Shown here piece after piece: positions 37,962-48,634 of a stretch of 64,000 nt of DNA (the first letter of the stretch is position 1; each line of letters starts with the position of its first letter). Position numbers and translations under genes: made by a program. This DNA is from Caulobacter sp. (GTDB lineage Bacteria; Pseudomonadota; Alphaproteobacteria; Caulobacterales; Caulobacteraceae), in contig JAUSMJ010000031.1 in the NCBI GenBank assembly GCA_030645575.1, positions 106,558-170,557 of the forward strand, given 5' to 3'. The notes beneath the pieces are model-generated. The model saw only the letters and a list, made by a program, of their open reading frames with translations, made no database searches and was not told the origin of the DNA.

Positions 37962-38630
37962 ATGAGCGCGGCAAGACAACCAGAATCGGCGGCCGACGAG
38001 CTTCGCCGCGTGCTGCGCGCGCATCCCGAGCTGATTCGCGGCGACGCCGAGTTGCTGGCCGACCTGGGCCTGCGCGTCGATTCGGCCAACCTGGTCGATT
38101 TCGGCCCCGCGGCCCTGGCCCGGGTCAGCGCCGCGCACAAGCGCGAGACCACGGTCCGCCGCAAGCTGGAAGCCATGGCCCGGGCCAACTTCTCCGCCCA
38201 GGCCCAGACCCATGCGGCGGTGATCGACATTCTCGAATCGCGCAACCATTCGGACCTCGCCCGGCGGGTCGATGACCTGGCCAGCCTGCGTTTCGGCCTG
38301 GTCGCCGCGACCATCGCCATCGAGGGCCCGGGCCGCACGCCGGCCGGCTGGTACGACCTGGTCGAGGGCCAGAGCGATCTGATCCTGGGTCCGCAGCGAC
38401 TTGCCCGCATGGGTTTTCACGCCCCGGCGCGGGGCCTGTTCGGCGAACGGGGTGAGCAGGTCCGCTCGATGGCCATGGTCCGCATCGCCCTCTGGGAGCC
38501 CGGCCGCGAAGGCGTGCTGGCCTTCGGCTCGCCCGACGCCAAGGGCTTCACCGCCGACATGGGCGCCGAACTGGTCGCCTTCCTGGCCCGGGTGGTGGAA
38601 CGGACGGCCGAACGATGGCCGGTGCTGTGA
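37962..38630 (+). CDS. DUF484 family protein
   Basis: A 222-residue cytosolic protein of the DUF484 family, a GAF-like fold of unknown function. The N-terminus, ADELRRVLRAHPELIRGDAE, and the helix ARVSAAHKRETTVRRKLEAM are typical. The family is commonly encoded just before xerC, as here, which suggests some link to chromosome processing, but no activity is established. The start ATG at 37962 has GGGGAAG upstream. Confidence 0.85.
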   Translation: MSAARQPESAADELRRVLRAHPELIRGDAELLADLGLRVDSANLVDFGPAALARVSAAHKRETTVRRKLEAMARANFSAQAQTHAAVIDILESRNHSDLARRVDDLASLRFGLVAATIAIEGPGRTPAGWYDLVEGQSDLILGPQRLARMGFHAPARGLFGERGEQVRSMAMVRIALWEPGREGVLAFGSPDAKGFTADMGAELVAFLARVVERTAERWPVL

Positions 38631-38640
38631 CGATCTTCTC

Positions 38641-38782
38641 CCCTCTCCCAACGGGAGAGGGAGGGGCCCGGCCGCGCAGCGGACGGGAGGGTGAGGGGTT
38701 ACGCCCTCGCCGGACCGACCTTACCCCCTCAACCTCCCACGCCCTTTGGTCGTGGGCCCCTCCTTCTCCCCTTGGGAGAAGG
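38641..38782. repeat. interspersed repeat, family F, copy 1, carrying the xerC ribosome site
   Basis: Bounded by two hairpins: CCCTCTCCC-AAC-GGGAGAGGG (38641-38661) and CCTTCTCCC-CTT-GGGAGAAGG (38762-38782). The GC-rich interior includes CCGCGCAGCGGACGGGAGGG. The right hairpin's GGGAGAAGG is immediately upstream of the xerC ATG. Related elements are at 47591 and 55980. Confidence 0.8.
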
Positions 38783-38787
38783 GAAGG

Positions 38788-39705
38788 ATGACCACCGCCC
38801 GCGACGCCATGGCCGCCTGGCTCGATCACCTGGCCAACGAGCGCCGGGTGTCGCCGCGCACGATCGAGGCCTATCTGGGCGCCGTCTCGCCCTACCTCGC
38901 CTTCCTCGAACGGCATCGCGGCGAGAGCCTGTCGGCCGGCGACATGGCGGGCGTCACCCCGGCCGAGCTGCGCGCCTATCTGGCTCATCGGCGCGACGGC
39001 GAGCGGCCGCTGTCGGCGCGGTCGGTGTCGCAGGCGCTGTCGGCCGTGCGCGGCTTCCACAATTTCCTCGACCGCCGGCTGGGCATCCCCAACGCCGCCC
39101 TCTCACTGGTCAAGGGGCCAAAGGTCCGGCCATCCGCCCCCCGCCCGGTCACCGAGGATCAGGCGCGCGGCCTGATCGCGGAGGCCGCCTGCGACCCCGA
39201 TCGCGAGGGCTGGGAGGCCGTCCGCGACGAGGCGGTGCTGACCCTGCTGTGGGGCTGCGGCCTGCGGATCAGCGAGGCGCTGTCGCTGAAGCGGTCGGAC
39301 GCGCCGCTGGGCGAGTCGCTGCGCATTCTCGGCAAGGGCTCGAAGACGCGCATCGCGCCGGTGCTGCCGGCCGTGCGCGAGGCGATCGACACCTATCTGG
39401 CCGCCCTGCCCTTCGCGCTGGATCCCGATGAGCCGCTGTTCCGCGCCGTGCGAGGCGGGCCTTTGAGCCCCCGTCACGTCCAGGCGACGATGCAGACCCT
39501 GCGCGGGCGCCTCGGCCTCTCCGACCGCGCCACGCCCCACGCCCTGCGCCACAGCTTCGCCACCCATCTGCTGGGCGCCGGCGCCGACCTGCGCTCGATC
39601 CAGGAGCTGCTCGGGCATGCGTCGCTATCGACGACGCAGAAGTACACGGCGGTCGATGCGGCCGGGTTGCTGGCGGCTTACGGGAAGGCGCATCCGCGGG
39701 CTTAG
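38788..39705 (+). CDS. xerC: tyrosine recombinase XerC
   Basis: A 305-residue site-specific recombinase which, with XerD, resolves chromosome dimers at dif. The N-terminal SAM-like core-binding domain (WLDHLANERRVSPRTIEAYL) is followed by the catalytic domain with R160 (GCGLRISEAL), the HxxR pair H251/R254 (HALRHSFATHLL), H277 (LGHASLSTT) and the nucleophile Y286. All catalytic residues are present. The ribosome site GGGAAGG comes from the end of the preceding repeat. XerC is favoured over XerD by DUF484 linkage. Confidence 0.92.
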   Translation: MTTARDAMAAWLDHLANERRVSPRTIEAYLGAVSPYLAFLERHRGESLSAGDMAGVTPAELRAYLAHRRDGERPLSARSVSQALSAVRGFHNFLDRRLGIPNAALSLVKGPKVRPSAPRPVTEDQARGLIAEAACDPDREGWEAVRDEAVLTLLWGCGLRISEALSLKRSDAPLGESLRILGKGSKTRIAPVLPAVREAIDTYLAALPFALDPDEPLFRAVRGGPLSPRHVQATMQTLRGRLGLSDRATPHALRHSFATHLLGAGADLRSIQELLGHASLSTTQKYTAVDAAGLLAAYGKAHPRA

Positions 39706-39737
39706 TGGGCTCGCGCTCCTCGCGGCGGAAATCGTCC

Positions 39738-39870
39738 TGATGTCTTGATGAGCATTCTTGCTCCGGCGGGACCTTCGTCAAGGACGGGCCCGCAGGGCCC
39801 GCCGCTGCGCGGCCGCGAAGCGGTCCTTGACCAAGGTCACCGTCCGGAGCGGACCATTCCATCAAGGCCT
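39738..39870. repeat. interspersed repeat, family E, copy 1
   Basis: Begins GATGTCTTGATGAGCATTCT then TTGCTCCGGCG, and ends CCGGAGCGGACCATTCCATCAAGGCC. The right half is an inverted match of the left. Between the two halves lies a GC-rich palindromic insert (CGGGCCCGCAGGGCCCG). A shorter copy without that insert is at 63752. Confidence 0.75.
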
Positions 39871-39938
39871 TCAGGGCGTATCAGCACCCGACTGATGAAA
39901 GGTCGGCCGCTCCACCCCCACGAGCGCAGGCGTTCCGG

Positions 39939-41339
39939 CTAGGCCTGCATCGTCCACCCCTCCACCCCCATGGCCGCCTGGCGCAGGGCCTCGGAGCGGG
40001 TGGGGTGCGGGTGGCAGGTGCGGGCGACGTCCTCGGACGAGGCGGAGAACTCCATGGCCACGCAGTATTCGGCGATCATGTCGCCGACGTTGGGGCCGAT
40101 CATGTGCACACCCAGGATGCGGTCGGTCTTCGCGTCGGCCAGCACCTTCACGAAGCCCTCGCCCTCGTGGTTGATCTTGGCCCGACTGTTGGCCGTAAAC
40201 GGGAACTTGCCGACCTTGTAGACGACGCCCGCGGCCTTCAGCTCCTCCTCGGTCTTGCCGACCGTGGCGACTTCAGGGGCGGTGTAGATGACGCCGGGGA
40301 TCAGGTCGTAGTTCACATGGCCGGCCTTGCCCGCGATCAGCTCGATACAGGCGACGCCCTCGTCCTCGGCCTTGTGGGCCAGCATCGGACCGCTGGTCAC
40401 GTCGCCGACCACCCAGACGCCCGGCGCCGAGGTGCGGAAGTGGTCGTTGGCGATCATCCCGCGCTTGTCGGGCGTGACGCCCACCGTCTCCAGGCCGAGG
40501 CCTTGCGTGAACGGACGGCGGCCGATGGCCACCAGCACATAGTTGGCCGCCAGGGTCTGGGGCTCGCCGCCCTTGACCGGCTCCATGGTGATCTCGACGC
40601 CGCTGGCGCTGGCCTTGGCGCCGGTGACCTTCTGACCCAGCTGGAACTTGAAGCCTTGCTTGGTCAGGGACCGCTGGAAGGTCTTGGCCGTCTCCTCGTC
40701 CATGCCGGGGCAGACGCGGTCGAGGTATTCGACGACCGTCACCTCCGCGCCCAGGCGACGCCAGACGCTGCCCAGCTCCAGGCCGATGACGCCCGCGCCG
40801 ATGACCACCAGGTGACCGGGGACCTCGGGCAGCGACAGGGCGCCGGTGGAATCGACGATACGCTTGTTGTCGACCGTCACGCCCGGCAGCGGGGTGGGCT
40901 CCGAGCCCGTGGCGATCAGGATGTTCTTGGCTTCCAGCGTGGTCTCGGCGCCGTCGATGGCTTTCACGACCACCTTGCCGGGCCCGTCGATGCGGCCCCA
41001 GCCCTTGATCCACTCGACCTTGTTCTTCTTGAACAGGAACTCGATGCCCTTGGTCAGGGCCAGCACGCTGTCGGCCTTCTGGGCCATCATCTGGGCCAGG
41101 TTGAGCTTCGGCTTCACATCGATGCCGAGGGTGGCGAACTCGCCACCGGTCGCCGCCGCGTAGAGTTCGGAGGCGTGCAGCAGCGCCTTGGACGGCATGC
41201 AGCCGACGTTCAGGCAGACGCCGCCGAGGGTCTCGCGGCCCTCCACGACGGCGACCTTCAGCCCCAGCTGGCCGGCGCGGATCGCCGCGTTGTAGCCGCC
41301 GGGGCCGCCCCCGATGATGACGACGTCGTACTGGGCCAT
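39939..41339 (-). CDS. lpdA: dihydrolipoyl dehydrogenase (E3)
   Basis: A 466-residue FAD disulfide reductase that reoxidises dihydrolipoamide of the 2-oxoglutarate (and possibly pyruvate) dehydrogenase complexes. The FAD motif [20 protein letters not shown], the redox-active disulfide [17 protein letters not shown], the NAD motif [19 protein letters not shown] and the C-terminal HPHPT base are all visible. The start at 41339 begins the Rossmann fold. It is the last gene of the leftward suc block, separated from sucB by two membrane proteins and vapBC. Confidence 0.96.
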   Translation of the reverse strand: MAQYDVVIIGGGPGGYNAAIRAGQLGLKVAVVEGRETLGGVCLNVGCMPSKALLHASELYAAATGGEFATLGIDVKPKLNLAQMMAQKADSVLALTKGIEFLFKKNKVEWIKGWGRIDGPGKVVVKAIDGAETTLEAKNILIATGSEPTPLPGVTVDNKRIVDSTGALSLPEVPGHLVVIGAGVIGLELGSVWRRLGAEVTVVEYLDRVCPGMDEETAKTFQRSLTKQGFKFQLGQKVTGAKASASGVEITMEPVKGGEPQTLAANYVLVAIGRRPFTQGLGLETVGVTPDKRGMIANDHFRTSAPGVWVVGDVTSGPMLAHKAEDEGVACIELIAGKAGHVNYDLIPGVIYTAPEVATVGKTEEELKAAGVVYKVGKFPFTANSRAKINHEGEGFVKVLADAKTDRILGVHMIGPNVGDMIAEYCVAMEFSASSEDVARTCHPHPTRSEALRQAAMGVEGWTMQA

Positions 41340-41426
41340 GGGAAGGAGCCGCCTGTCTGCTGTGTGCGCTTGAACCATATGGGGCGCGCTCGCCCCCTGC
41401 GCGAGGCGGTTTAAGGCGCCGGGCCC

Positions 41427-41852
41427 CTAGGTCAACATGCCCTGCTCAAAAAGCAGGGCGACGAGGGCCGTCATGGCCAGCCAGACGAGGAAGGCGTTGG
41501 TCGTGCGGCGGCGGCCGGCGGCGGCCAGCGGGTTGCCGGGCGGCAGCGCCTGGCGCGCCCAGAGCAGATAGGCGCCCTGCCAGGCGGCGTTGGCCAGGAA
41601 GGCGTAGAGCGCCGCCTCGCGCAGCAGCAGGAGCAGCAGGCCGCTGATCGCGGTCAGGGCGCCGATGATCATCATCGACCAGCCGCGCAGCCGCTCGGCC
41701 CGATCAGCGGGTTCACCGCTGACGCGGCTGATGGCTGTGTCGAGAAAGGCCTCCATCCGGCCGGCGCGCAGCGTCAACAGACCGCCGGCCAGATAGAAGA
41801 GGCCGACGGCGCGCGCGATCCAGCCGAGGATGTCGAGCGCGCCGTCAGCCAT
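41427..41852 (-). CDS. small integral membrane protein, unknown
   Basis: A 141-residue protein with about four hydrophobic helices (GWIARAVGLFYLAGGLLTLR, SMMIIGALTAISGLLLLLL, FLANAAWQGAYLLW, and the end FLVWLAMTALVALLFEQG). I do not recognise a family. The start is 6 nt after the stop of the next gene to the right, so these two small membrane genes form an operon. Confidence 0.7.
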   Translation of the reverse strand: MADGALDILGWIARAVGLFYLAGGLLTLRAGRMEAFLDTAISRVSGEPADRAERLRGWSMMIIGALTAISGLLLLLLREAALYAFLANAAWQGAYLLWARQALPPGNPLAAAGRRRTTNAFLVWLAMTALVALLFEQGMLT

Positions 41853-41858
41853 GAAGCG

Positions 41859-42269
41859 TTACTTACCCCGTTCGGTCAGCCAGATCAGCACGGCCGCCAC
41901 GACCATGCCGCCGATCAGGTAGTAGTCGTATTGCAGCTCGGCCTTGGTGAAAACCGTCTGGTAGGCGGGCAGATTGTGTATGAACCACCAGGTTGCGACG
42001 TCCGCCGCGATGGCCAGCACGAACACGCCGAAGGCCTTGCCGCCCGTGAACAGCCGCCAGGCCGTCACCAGCAGCAGCAGCGTCACGGCGCCCCAGATGG
42101 CCAGCTGCCACCAGGGCGTCGCGTCCCACAGCGGGACCATCCGCTGCATCTCGGCCGGGACCGTGGTCAATTTGCCGAGTTTGTGGAGGGCGTTCATGCC
42201 CCCCATCAGGCCGCTCATGCCGGCATAGGCCAGCACGAGCGCGCCAAGCACCCATCTCAGGAACTTCAT
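41859..42269 (-). CDS. small integral membrane protein, unknown
   Basis: A 136-residue protein with about four helices: LRWVLGALVLAYAGMSGLMG, WWQLAIWGAVTLLLLVTAW, FGVFVLAIAADVATWWFIHN and YLIGGMVVAAVLIWL. No known family is evident. The ATG at 42269 follows a good GGGGGAG site. Upstream (42270-42474) I see a short TTGAC-N5-GTCAA inverted repeat at 42334-42348 but no clear promoter. Confidence 0.72.
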   Translation of the reverse strand: MKFLRWVLGALVLAYAGMSGLMGGMNALHKLGKLTTVPAEMQRMVPLWDATPWWQLAIWGAVTLLLLVTAWRLFTGGKAFGVFVLAIAADVATWWFIHNLPAYQTVFTKAELQYDYYLIGGMVVAAVLIWLTERGK

Positions 42270-42474
42270 GTCGTTTGCTCCCCCGAGCATCGGCCGCTCG
42301 AATGGCGGCCCGCGGCGGGGAGGCTGAACGCAAGTTGACGCCAGGTCAAATCCGCTCGCCTGTCAGCCTCTGTCGAGATCCATGCCGCCTTCACCGAGAT
42401 TTCGGCGTTCAAGCAATGCCGGAATGGTGGATAATTCCAGCAGAATGACCTTCGCCACCTTCGTGAAGATGGCC

Positions 42475-42897
42475 TCAGACCGCCGCGCCCGACGACCAGT
42501 CGATGACGGTCAAGCCGTCAATTCGGCCGAAGTCCTTCACGTCCGCCGTGACGACCGACCAGCCACGGGCCAACGCCTGGCCGGCGATCAGCATGTCCAC
42601 CGCGCCGATGAGGCCGCCGGCCGCGCGCAGCGCTCGCCGGACCCGCGAAGCGGCGAGAGCATCGCCCACATCGAAGGATTCGACCGGCAGGTCGCCGATC
42701 AGCGTTTCGTACCGCTGTCGATGAAGCGCGGGCCGGCCACTGATCCCGGCGCCAAAGTCCAGTTCATAGAGCACGAGGCTGGAGAGCACGAGCGGGGCGC
42801 CGGACGCGCGAGCCGCCCTGAATTGGGCTCGGGTGGCGGTCGAGCCATCGCGAAGCGCGTTGATGATCGTGCTCGTGTCGAGACAGAGCGTCACCAC
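42475..42897 (-). CDS. vapC: VapC-type PIN-domain ribonuclease toxin
   Basis: A 140-residue PIN-domain nuclease. The acidic residues expected to bind Mg2+ are present in LCLDTSTIINALRDG, LVLYELDFG, IGAVDMLIAGQAL and VVTADVKDF. The start overlaps the end of vapB by 7 nt, the usual coupling in toxin-antitoxin pairs. VapC toxins cut tRNA or rRNA when the antitoxin is lost. It appears intact. Confidence 0.92.
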   Translation of the reverse strand: MVTLCLDTSTIINALRDGSTATRAQFRAARASGAPLVLSSLVLYELDFGAGISGRPALHRQRYETLIGDLPVESFDVGDALAASRVRRALRAAGGLIGAVDMLIAGQALARGWSVVTADVKDFGRIDGLTVIDWSSGAAV

Positions 42898-43196
42898 TCG
42901 AGACCCTTGTCGTCGCAGGGCGGATCGGGAGGGGCCTCCAGCACATCACCGTCAGCCATGGCGTCGAGCCGGGCCCAGAAGGCCGCCCACTCCTCGTCTG
43001 ACCGCGGGACACTACGCGGCCGCACCGGTTCCAGGATCACCTGGTCGCCCTCCCTGCGGATGCTGACCTCCCCCCCCTCGAACCTGAAAGCCTTGGGGAG
43101 CCGGACAGCCTGGCTGCCGCCGTGGGTAAACAGCTTGGCGCGGGCCTCCGGCTCTGCTGACCGGAAGGGCCGCCCGTCTTCCTTGAAGCCGGACAT
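42891..43196 (-). CDS. vapB: VapB-type antitoxin (AbrB/SpoVT fold)
   Basis: A 101-residue antitoxin, longer than the usual 75 or so. The N-terminal DNA-binding swapped-hairpin part is AKLFTHGGSQAVRLPKAFRF then EVSIRREGDQVILEPV. The C-terminal part (EEWAAFWARLDAMADGDVLE) should wrap the toxin. It is the first gene of the pair, with its own promoter and an operator-like inverted repeat upstream. Confidence 0.9.
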   Translation of the reverse strand: MSGFKEDGRPFRSAEPEARAKLFTHGGSQAVRLPKAFRFEGGEVSIRREGDQVILEPVRPRSVPRSDEEWAAFWARLDAMADGDVLEAPPDPPCDDKGLEW

Positions 43197-43206
43197 GAGC
43201 GTCTCC

Positions 43207-43249
43207 GTATCTATGTCTAATGGATACGCTTCGCCCGAACTTTCGTCAA
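43207..43249 (-). promoter_or_regulatory. vapBC promoter with operator-like inverted repeat
   Basis: On the minus strand TTGACG (43249-43244), 17 bp spacer and TATCCA (43226-43221) form a recognisable -35/-10 pair. GTATC and GATAC (43207-43227, 11 bp apart) form an inverted repeat over the -10 region, where VapB-type complexes usually autoregulate. Confidence 0.6.
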
Positions 43250-43254
43250 GATCG

Positions 43255-44457
<1,203 letters not shown>

Positions 44458-44498
44458 GGTCAGGTCTTTCGTATCTCGTTCGGGTCGGGGCGGCGGCG

Positions 44499-47453
44499 TC
44501 AGGCGAAGGCGTCGGCCAGGAAGGTCTCGAGTTCTTTCAGGTGCCGGCTCATCAGGCCAGCGGCGGTCGAGGCGGAGGCCGGCCGACCGACATAACGGGC
44601 GCGCTTGGCCTTGATGCTCATGCGGTCGAGCGTCAGCTCCAACCACGGATCGACGAAGGTCCAGCCGCCCATGTTCTTGGGCTCCTCCTGGCACCAGACC
44701 AGCTCGGCGTTGGCGAAGCGGCCCATCACCTGCATCACCGACTTCATCGGCCACGGATAGAACTGCTCGAGCCGCATGATGTAGACATCATCGCGGCCGG
44801 ATTTCGCGCGAGCGTCGATCAGGTCGAAGTAGACCTTGCCCGAGCAGGCGATCACGCGGGTGATCTGATCGTCCGGCTTGAGGGTGACGCCGCCGACGTC
44901 GCAGCCGGCCTCGGCCCCGTCGATCATCACCCGGTGGAACGACGAGCCCTCGGCCAGGTCGGCGAGACTGCTGACCGCCTTCTTGTGCCGCAGCAGGCTC
45001 TTGGGCGACATGACCACCAGCGGCTTGCGGAACTCGCGGTGCATCTGCCGACGCAGGGCGTGGAAATAGTTGGCCGGCGTCGAGCAGTTGAGGATCTGCA
45101 TGTTGTCCTCGGCGCAGGACTGCAGGAACCGCTCCAGGCGCGCCGAGCTGTGCTCCGGCCCCTGGCCCTCGTAGCCGTGCGGCAACAGCATCACCAGGCC
45201 GCTCATCCGCAGCCACTTGCGCTCGCCCGAGCTGATGAACTGGTCGATGACCACCTGGGCGCCGTTCACGAAGTCGCCGAACTGGGCTTCCCACAGCGTC
45301 AGCGTGTTGGGGTCGGCCAGGCTGAAGCCGTATTCGAAGCCGAGCACCGCCTCTTCCGACAGGGCCGAGTCGATGACCTCGAAATTGGCCTGCCCGGGCC
45401 GCAGGTTGTTGAGGAAGGTGTAGTGCTCCTCGGTGACCTGGTCGATCAGGTCGCAATGGCGCTGGGTGAAGGTGCCGCGCACGCTGTCCTGGCCGGACAG
45501 GCGCACCGGGAACCCTTCGTCGAGCAGGGTGGCGAAGGCCAGGTGCTCGGCCGTGCCCCAGTCGAGCCCCTCGCCGGCCACGATGGCGGCGTGGCGGCCC
45601 TCGATGACCCGGCGGACGGTCTTGTGAGCGTCGATGCGGTCGGGAACGGTGGTGATGGCGCGGCCCAGATCGATCAGCTTCTGCAGCGGCACGCCGGTGC
45701 TGCCGCGGCGCTCCTCGTCGCCGGGAAGCGCCAGGCCGGCCCATTTCCCGTCCAGCCAGTCGGCCTTGTTGGCCTTGTAGGTCTTGCCCGCGTCGAACTC
45801 CGCGTCGAGGAAGGCGTCGAACTCGGCGATCCAGCCGGCGATGTCGGCCTCGGTGGCCACGCCCTCGGCGATCAGCCGGCGGGAATAGAGCTCACGCGTC
45901 GATGGGTGGTCCTTGATCTTCGCGTACATCAAGGGCTGGGTCATCGTCGGGTCGTCACCCTCGTTGTGACCGAACCGGCGGTAGCAGAACATGTCGACGA
46001 CCACGTCCTTGCCGAACTTCTGGCGATACTCGGTGGCCACCTTGGCGGCGTAGACCACGGCCTCGGGATCGTCGCCATTGGCGTGGAAGATCGGCGCCTC
46101 GACCATCAGCGCCACGTCCGAGGGATAGGGGCTGGTGCGCGAGTAGCGCGGGTCGGTGGTGAAGCCGATCTGGTTGTTGACGATGAAGTGGATCGTGCCG
46201 CCCGTGCGGAAGCCGCGCAGGCCCGACAGGGTGAAGCACTCCGACACCACGCCCTGGCCGGCGAAGGCGGCGTCGCCGTGCATCAGCAGCGGCAGGACAT
46301 GGGTGCGGCCGGCGTCCGGCGTCTCGCGCAGGGTGAAGGCCTGCTTGGCCCGCGCCTTGCCCAGCACCACCGGATTGACGATCTCCAGGTGGCTGGGGTT
46401 GGCGGTCAGCGACAGGTGGACGCTGTTGTCGTCGAACGTGCGGTCCGACGAGGCGCCCATGTGATACTTGACGTCGCCCGAGCCCTCGATGTCGGACGGC
46501 ATCGACGAGCCGCCCTGAAACTCGTGGAAGATCACGTGGTAGGGCTTGCCCATCACGGCGGCCAGGACGTTCAGGCGGCCGCGGTGCGGCATGCCCAGGA
46601 CGATGTCCTTCACGCCCAGGGCGCCGCCGCGCTTGATGATCTGTTCGAGGGCCGGGATCGCCGCCTCGCCGCCGTCGAGACCGAAGCGCTTGGTGCCCGG
46701 GAAGCGGCGATGCAGGAACTTCTCGAAGCCCTCGGCCTCGATCAGCTTCTTGAGGATCGCGATCTTGCCCTGGGGCGTGAAGACGATCTCCTTGTCGCGG
46801 CCCTCGATGCGCTCCTGCAGCCAGCCCTTCTCCTGCGGATTGGAGATGTGCATGTACTGCACGCCGACCGCGCCGCAGTAGGTGCGGCGGACGATCGACA
46901 GGATCTCGCGCAGCGTCGAGGTCTCCAGACCCAGCACAAAGTCGAGGAAGATCGGGCGATCATAATCGGCGTCGGTGAAGCCGTAGGTCGCCGGGTCCAG
47001 CTCGGTCGCGTCGCCCTCGGGGATGGCGATGCCGAGCGGGTCGAGGTTGGCGCGCAGGTGGCCGCGCATCCGGTAGGCCCGGATCATCATGATGGCGCGC
47101 AGGGAATCGAGCGTGGCGGCGCGGACGTCGCTGGCGGGCGCGGCCGGGGCGCGGGCCTCGATGGTCTTGCCGAGCTTGGCCTCGACCGCCGGCCACAGGC
47201 CGTCCAGCGCCGACAGCCAGTCGGGCCGGGCGGCGGGGGCCTGGTGGCTGGTCCAGGAGGGCTTGGCGGCGGCCGCCTTGATCGCGTCGGCGCGGTCGGT
47301 CAGGGAGGCGAAAAAGGCCTGCCAGGAGGCATCGACCGAGGCCGGATTGTCCGCCCAGCGGGCGTGAAGGTCCTCCACGAAGGCGGCGTTGCCGCCGTAC
47401 AGGAAGGAGGTTTCGGTCAGAACCTGATTGATGATGCCTGCGTCGTCCGCCAT
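44499..47453 (-). CDS. sucA: 2-oxoglutarate dehydrogenase E1 component
   Basis: A 984-residue thiamine-diphosphate enzyme of the TCA cycle. [18 protein letters not shown] is the usual N-terminal E2-binding part. [29 protein letters not shown] and [14 protein letters not shown] mark the cofactor region, and [19 protein letters not shown] and [20 protein letters not shown] mark the second half. It is transcribed toward sucB. The spacer to sucD contains a palindromic repeat, so it may have its own promoter. Confidence 0.97.
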   Translation of the reverse strand: MADDAGIINQVLTETSFLYGGNAAFVEDLHARWADNPASVDASWQAFFASLTDRADAIKAAAAKPSWTSHQAPAARPDWLSALDGLWPAVEAKLGKTIEARAPAAPASDVRAATLDSLRAIMMIRAYRMRGHLRANLDPLGIAIPEGDATELDPATYGFTDADYDRPIFLDFVLGLETSTLREILSIVRRTYCGAVGVQYMHISNPQEKGWLQERIEGRDKEIVFTPQGKIAILKKLIEAEGFEKFLHRRFPGTKRFGLDGGEAAIPALEQIIKRGGALGVKDIVLGMPHRGRLNVLAAVMGKPYHVIFHEFQGGSSMPSDIEGSGDVKYHMGASSDRTFDDNSVHLSLTANPSHLEIVNPVVLGKARAKQAFTLRETPDAGRTHVLPLLMHGDAAFAGQGVVSECFTLSGLRGFRTGGTIHFIVNNQIGFTTDPRYSRTSPYPSDVALMVEAPIFHANGDDPEAVVYAAKVATEYRQKFGKDVVVDMFCYRRFGHNEGDDPTMTQPLMYAKIKDHPSTRELYSRRLIAEGVATEADIAGWIAEFDAFLDAEFDAGKTYKANKADWLDGKWAGLALPGDEERRGSTGVPLQKLIDLGRAITTVPDRIDAHKTVRRVIEGRHAAIVAGEGLDWGTAEHLAFATLLDEGFPVRLSGQDSVRGTFTQRHCDLIDQVTEEHYTFLNNLRPGQANFEVIDSALSEEAVLGFEYGFSLADPNTLTLWEAQFGDFVNGAQVVIDQFISSGERKWLRMSGLVMLLPHGYEGQGPEHSSARLERFLQSCAEDNMQILNCSTPANYFHALRRQMHREFRKPLVVMSPKSLLRHKKAVSSLADLAEGSSFHRVMIDGAEAGCDVGGVTLKPDDQITRVIACSGKVYFDLIDARAKSGRDDVYIMRLEQFYPWPMKSVMQVMGRFANAELVWCQEEPKNMGGWTFVDPWLELTLDRMSIKAKRARYVGRPASASTAAGLMSRHLKELETFLADAFA

Positions 47454-47590
47454 CGGTCTCGCGCCTTCAGCCCTTGGGGGTCAGGGCTGTGTAACTGCGG
47501 GGGTATATAGTCTCTGTTAACCGGACGGGGACCCCGGGAAGTTCCCGTGAGAGATGATTTTTCGGTGGAGTGCGGAAAATAGGCTGATCT

Positions 47591-47742
47591 CCCTTCCCCC
47601 TCGATGGGGGAAGGGTCGGGGATGGGGGTGCTCGCACGCAGCTTCCGAGAGGGCTTGTGAGGTGCGGAGCCCCTCGGAGCTCATGATCCAAACACCGCGG
47701 CCACACCCCCAACCCTGCCCTTCCCCCATCGAGGGGGAAGGG
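47591..47742. repeat. interspersed repeat, family F, copy 2
   Basis: Bounded by CCCTTCCCCC-TCGAT-GGGGGAAGGG (47591-47615) and CCCTTCCCCC-ATCGA-GGGGGAAGGG (47718-47742), perfect 10-bp stems of the same sequence. The interior includes CTCGCACGCAGC and GAGCCCCTCGG. It starts 7 nt after the sucD stop and separates sucD from sucA. Confidence 0.85.
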
Positions 47743-47749
47743 TTCAAGG

Positions 47750-48634
47750 TTAGCCCTTCAGCACTTCCAGCAGGGTCTCGCCCAGACGCGCGGGCGAGGG
47801 GGACACGCGGATGCCCGCCGCCTCCATGGCCGCAATCTTGTCCTCGGCGCCGCCCTTGCCGCCCGAGACGATGGCGCCGGCGTGGCCCATGTGGCGGCCC
47901 GGAGGGGCGGTGCGGCCGGCGATGAAGCCGACCATCGGCTTCTTGCGGCCGCGCCTGGCCTCGTCGATCAGGAACTGGGCCGCGTCTTCTTCCGCCGCGC
48001 CGCCGATCTCGCCGATCATGACGATCGACTTGGTCGCCTCGTCGGCGAGGAACAGTTCCAGCACGTCGATGAACTCGGTGCCCTTGACCGGGTCGCCGCC
48101 GATGCCGACGGCCGTGGTCTGGCCCAGGCCCGCGTTGGTGGTCTGGAACACCGCTTCATAGGTCAGGGTGCCCGAGCGCGAGACCACGCCCACCGAACCC
48201 TTGGAGAAGATGCCGCCCGGCATGATGCCGATCTTGCACTCGCCCGGCGTCAGCACGCCCGGGCAGTTGGGACCGATCAGGCGGGACTTGCTGCCCTGCA
48301 GCGCCTTCTTGACCTTGACCATGTCCAGCACCGGGATGCCCTCGGTGATGCAGACGATCAGGCCGATCTCCGCGTCGATGGCTTCCAGGATGGCGTCGGC
48401 CGCGAAGGGCGGCGGGACATAGATCACCGAAGCGTCGGCGCCCGTGGCGTCCTTGGCTTCACCGACCGTGTCGAACATCGGCAGGCCGACGTGGACCGTG
48501 CCGCCCTTGCCGGGCGTGACGCCGCCGACCATTTTCGTGCCGTAGGCGATGGCCTGTTCGGTATGGAAGGTGCCCTGGGCGCCGGTGACGCCCTGGCAGA
48601 TGACCTTGGTGTTGGAACCGATGAGAACCGACAT
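47750..48634 (-). CDS. sucD: succinate-CoA ligase, alpha subunit
   Basis: A 294-residue subunit. It has a CoA-binding Rossmann start ([20 protein letters not shown]), the [20 protein letters not shown] segment, and the phosphohistidine loop in [20 protein letters not shown]. It converts succinyl-CoA to succinate with nucleotide formation. It begins directly after the sucC stop codon with no spacer. The ATG is certain. Confidence 0.97.
   Translation of the reverse strand: MSVLIGSNTKVICQGVTGAQGTFHTEQAIAYGTKMVGGVTPGKGGTVHVGLPMFDTVGEAKDATGADASVIYVPPPFAADAILEAIDAEIGLIVCITEGIPVLDMVKVKKALQGSKSRLIGPNCPGVLTPGECKIGIMPGGIFSKGSVGVVSRSGTLTYEAVFQTTNAGLGQTTAVGIGGDPVKGTEFIDVLELFLADEATKSIVMIGEIGGAAEEDAAQFLIDEARRGRKKPMVGFIAGRTAPPGRHMGHAGAIVSGGKGGAEDKIAAMEAAGIRVSPSPARLGETLLEVLKG

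Noticed and set aside
44541..47510. A 989-codon open frame opposite sucA, and similar long frames opposite lpdA, hutU and the TonB receptor
   Set aside because: High GC in the third codon position of the real gene leaves few stop codons on the other strand. The translations are rich in Gly, Arg, Ala and Gln with no domain.
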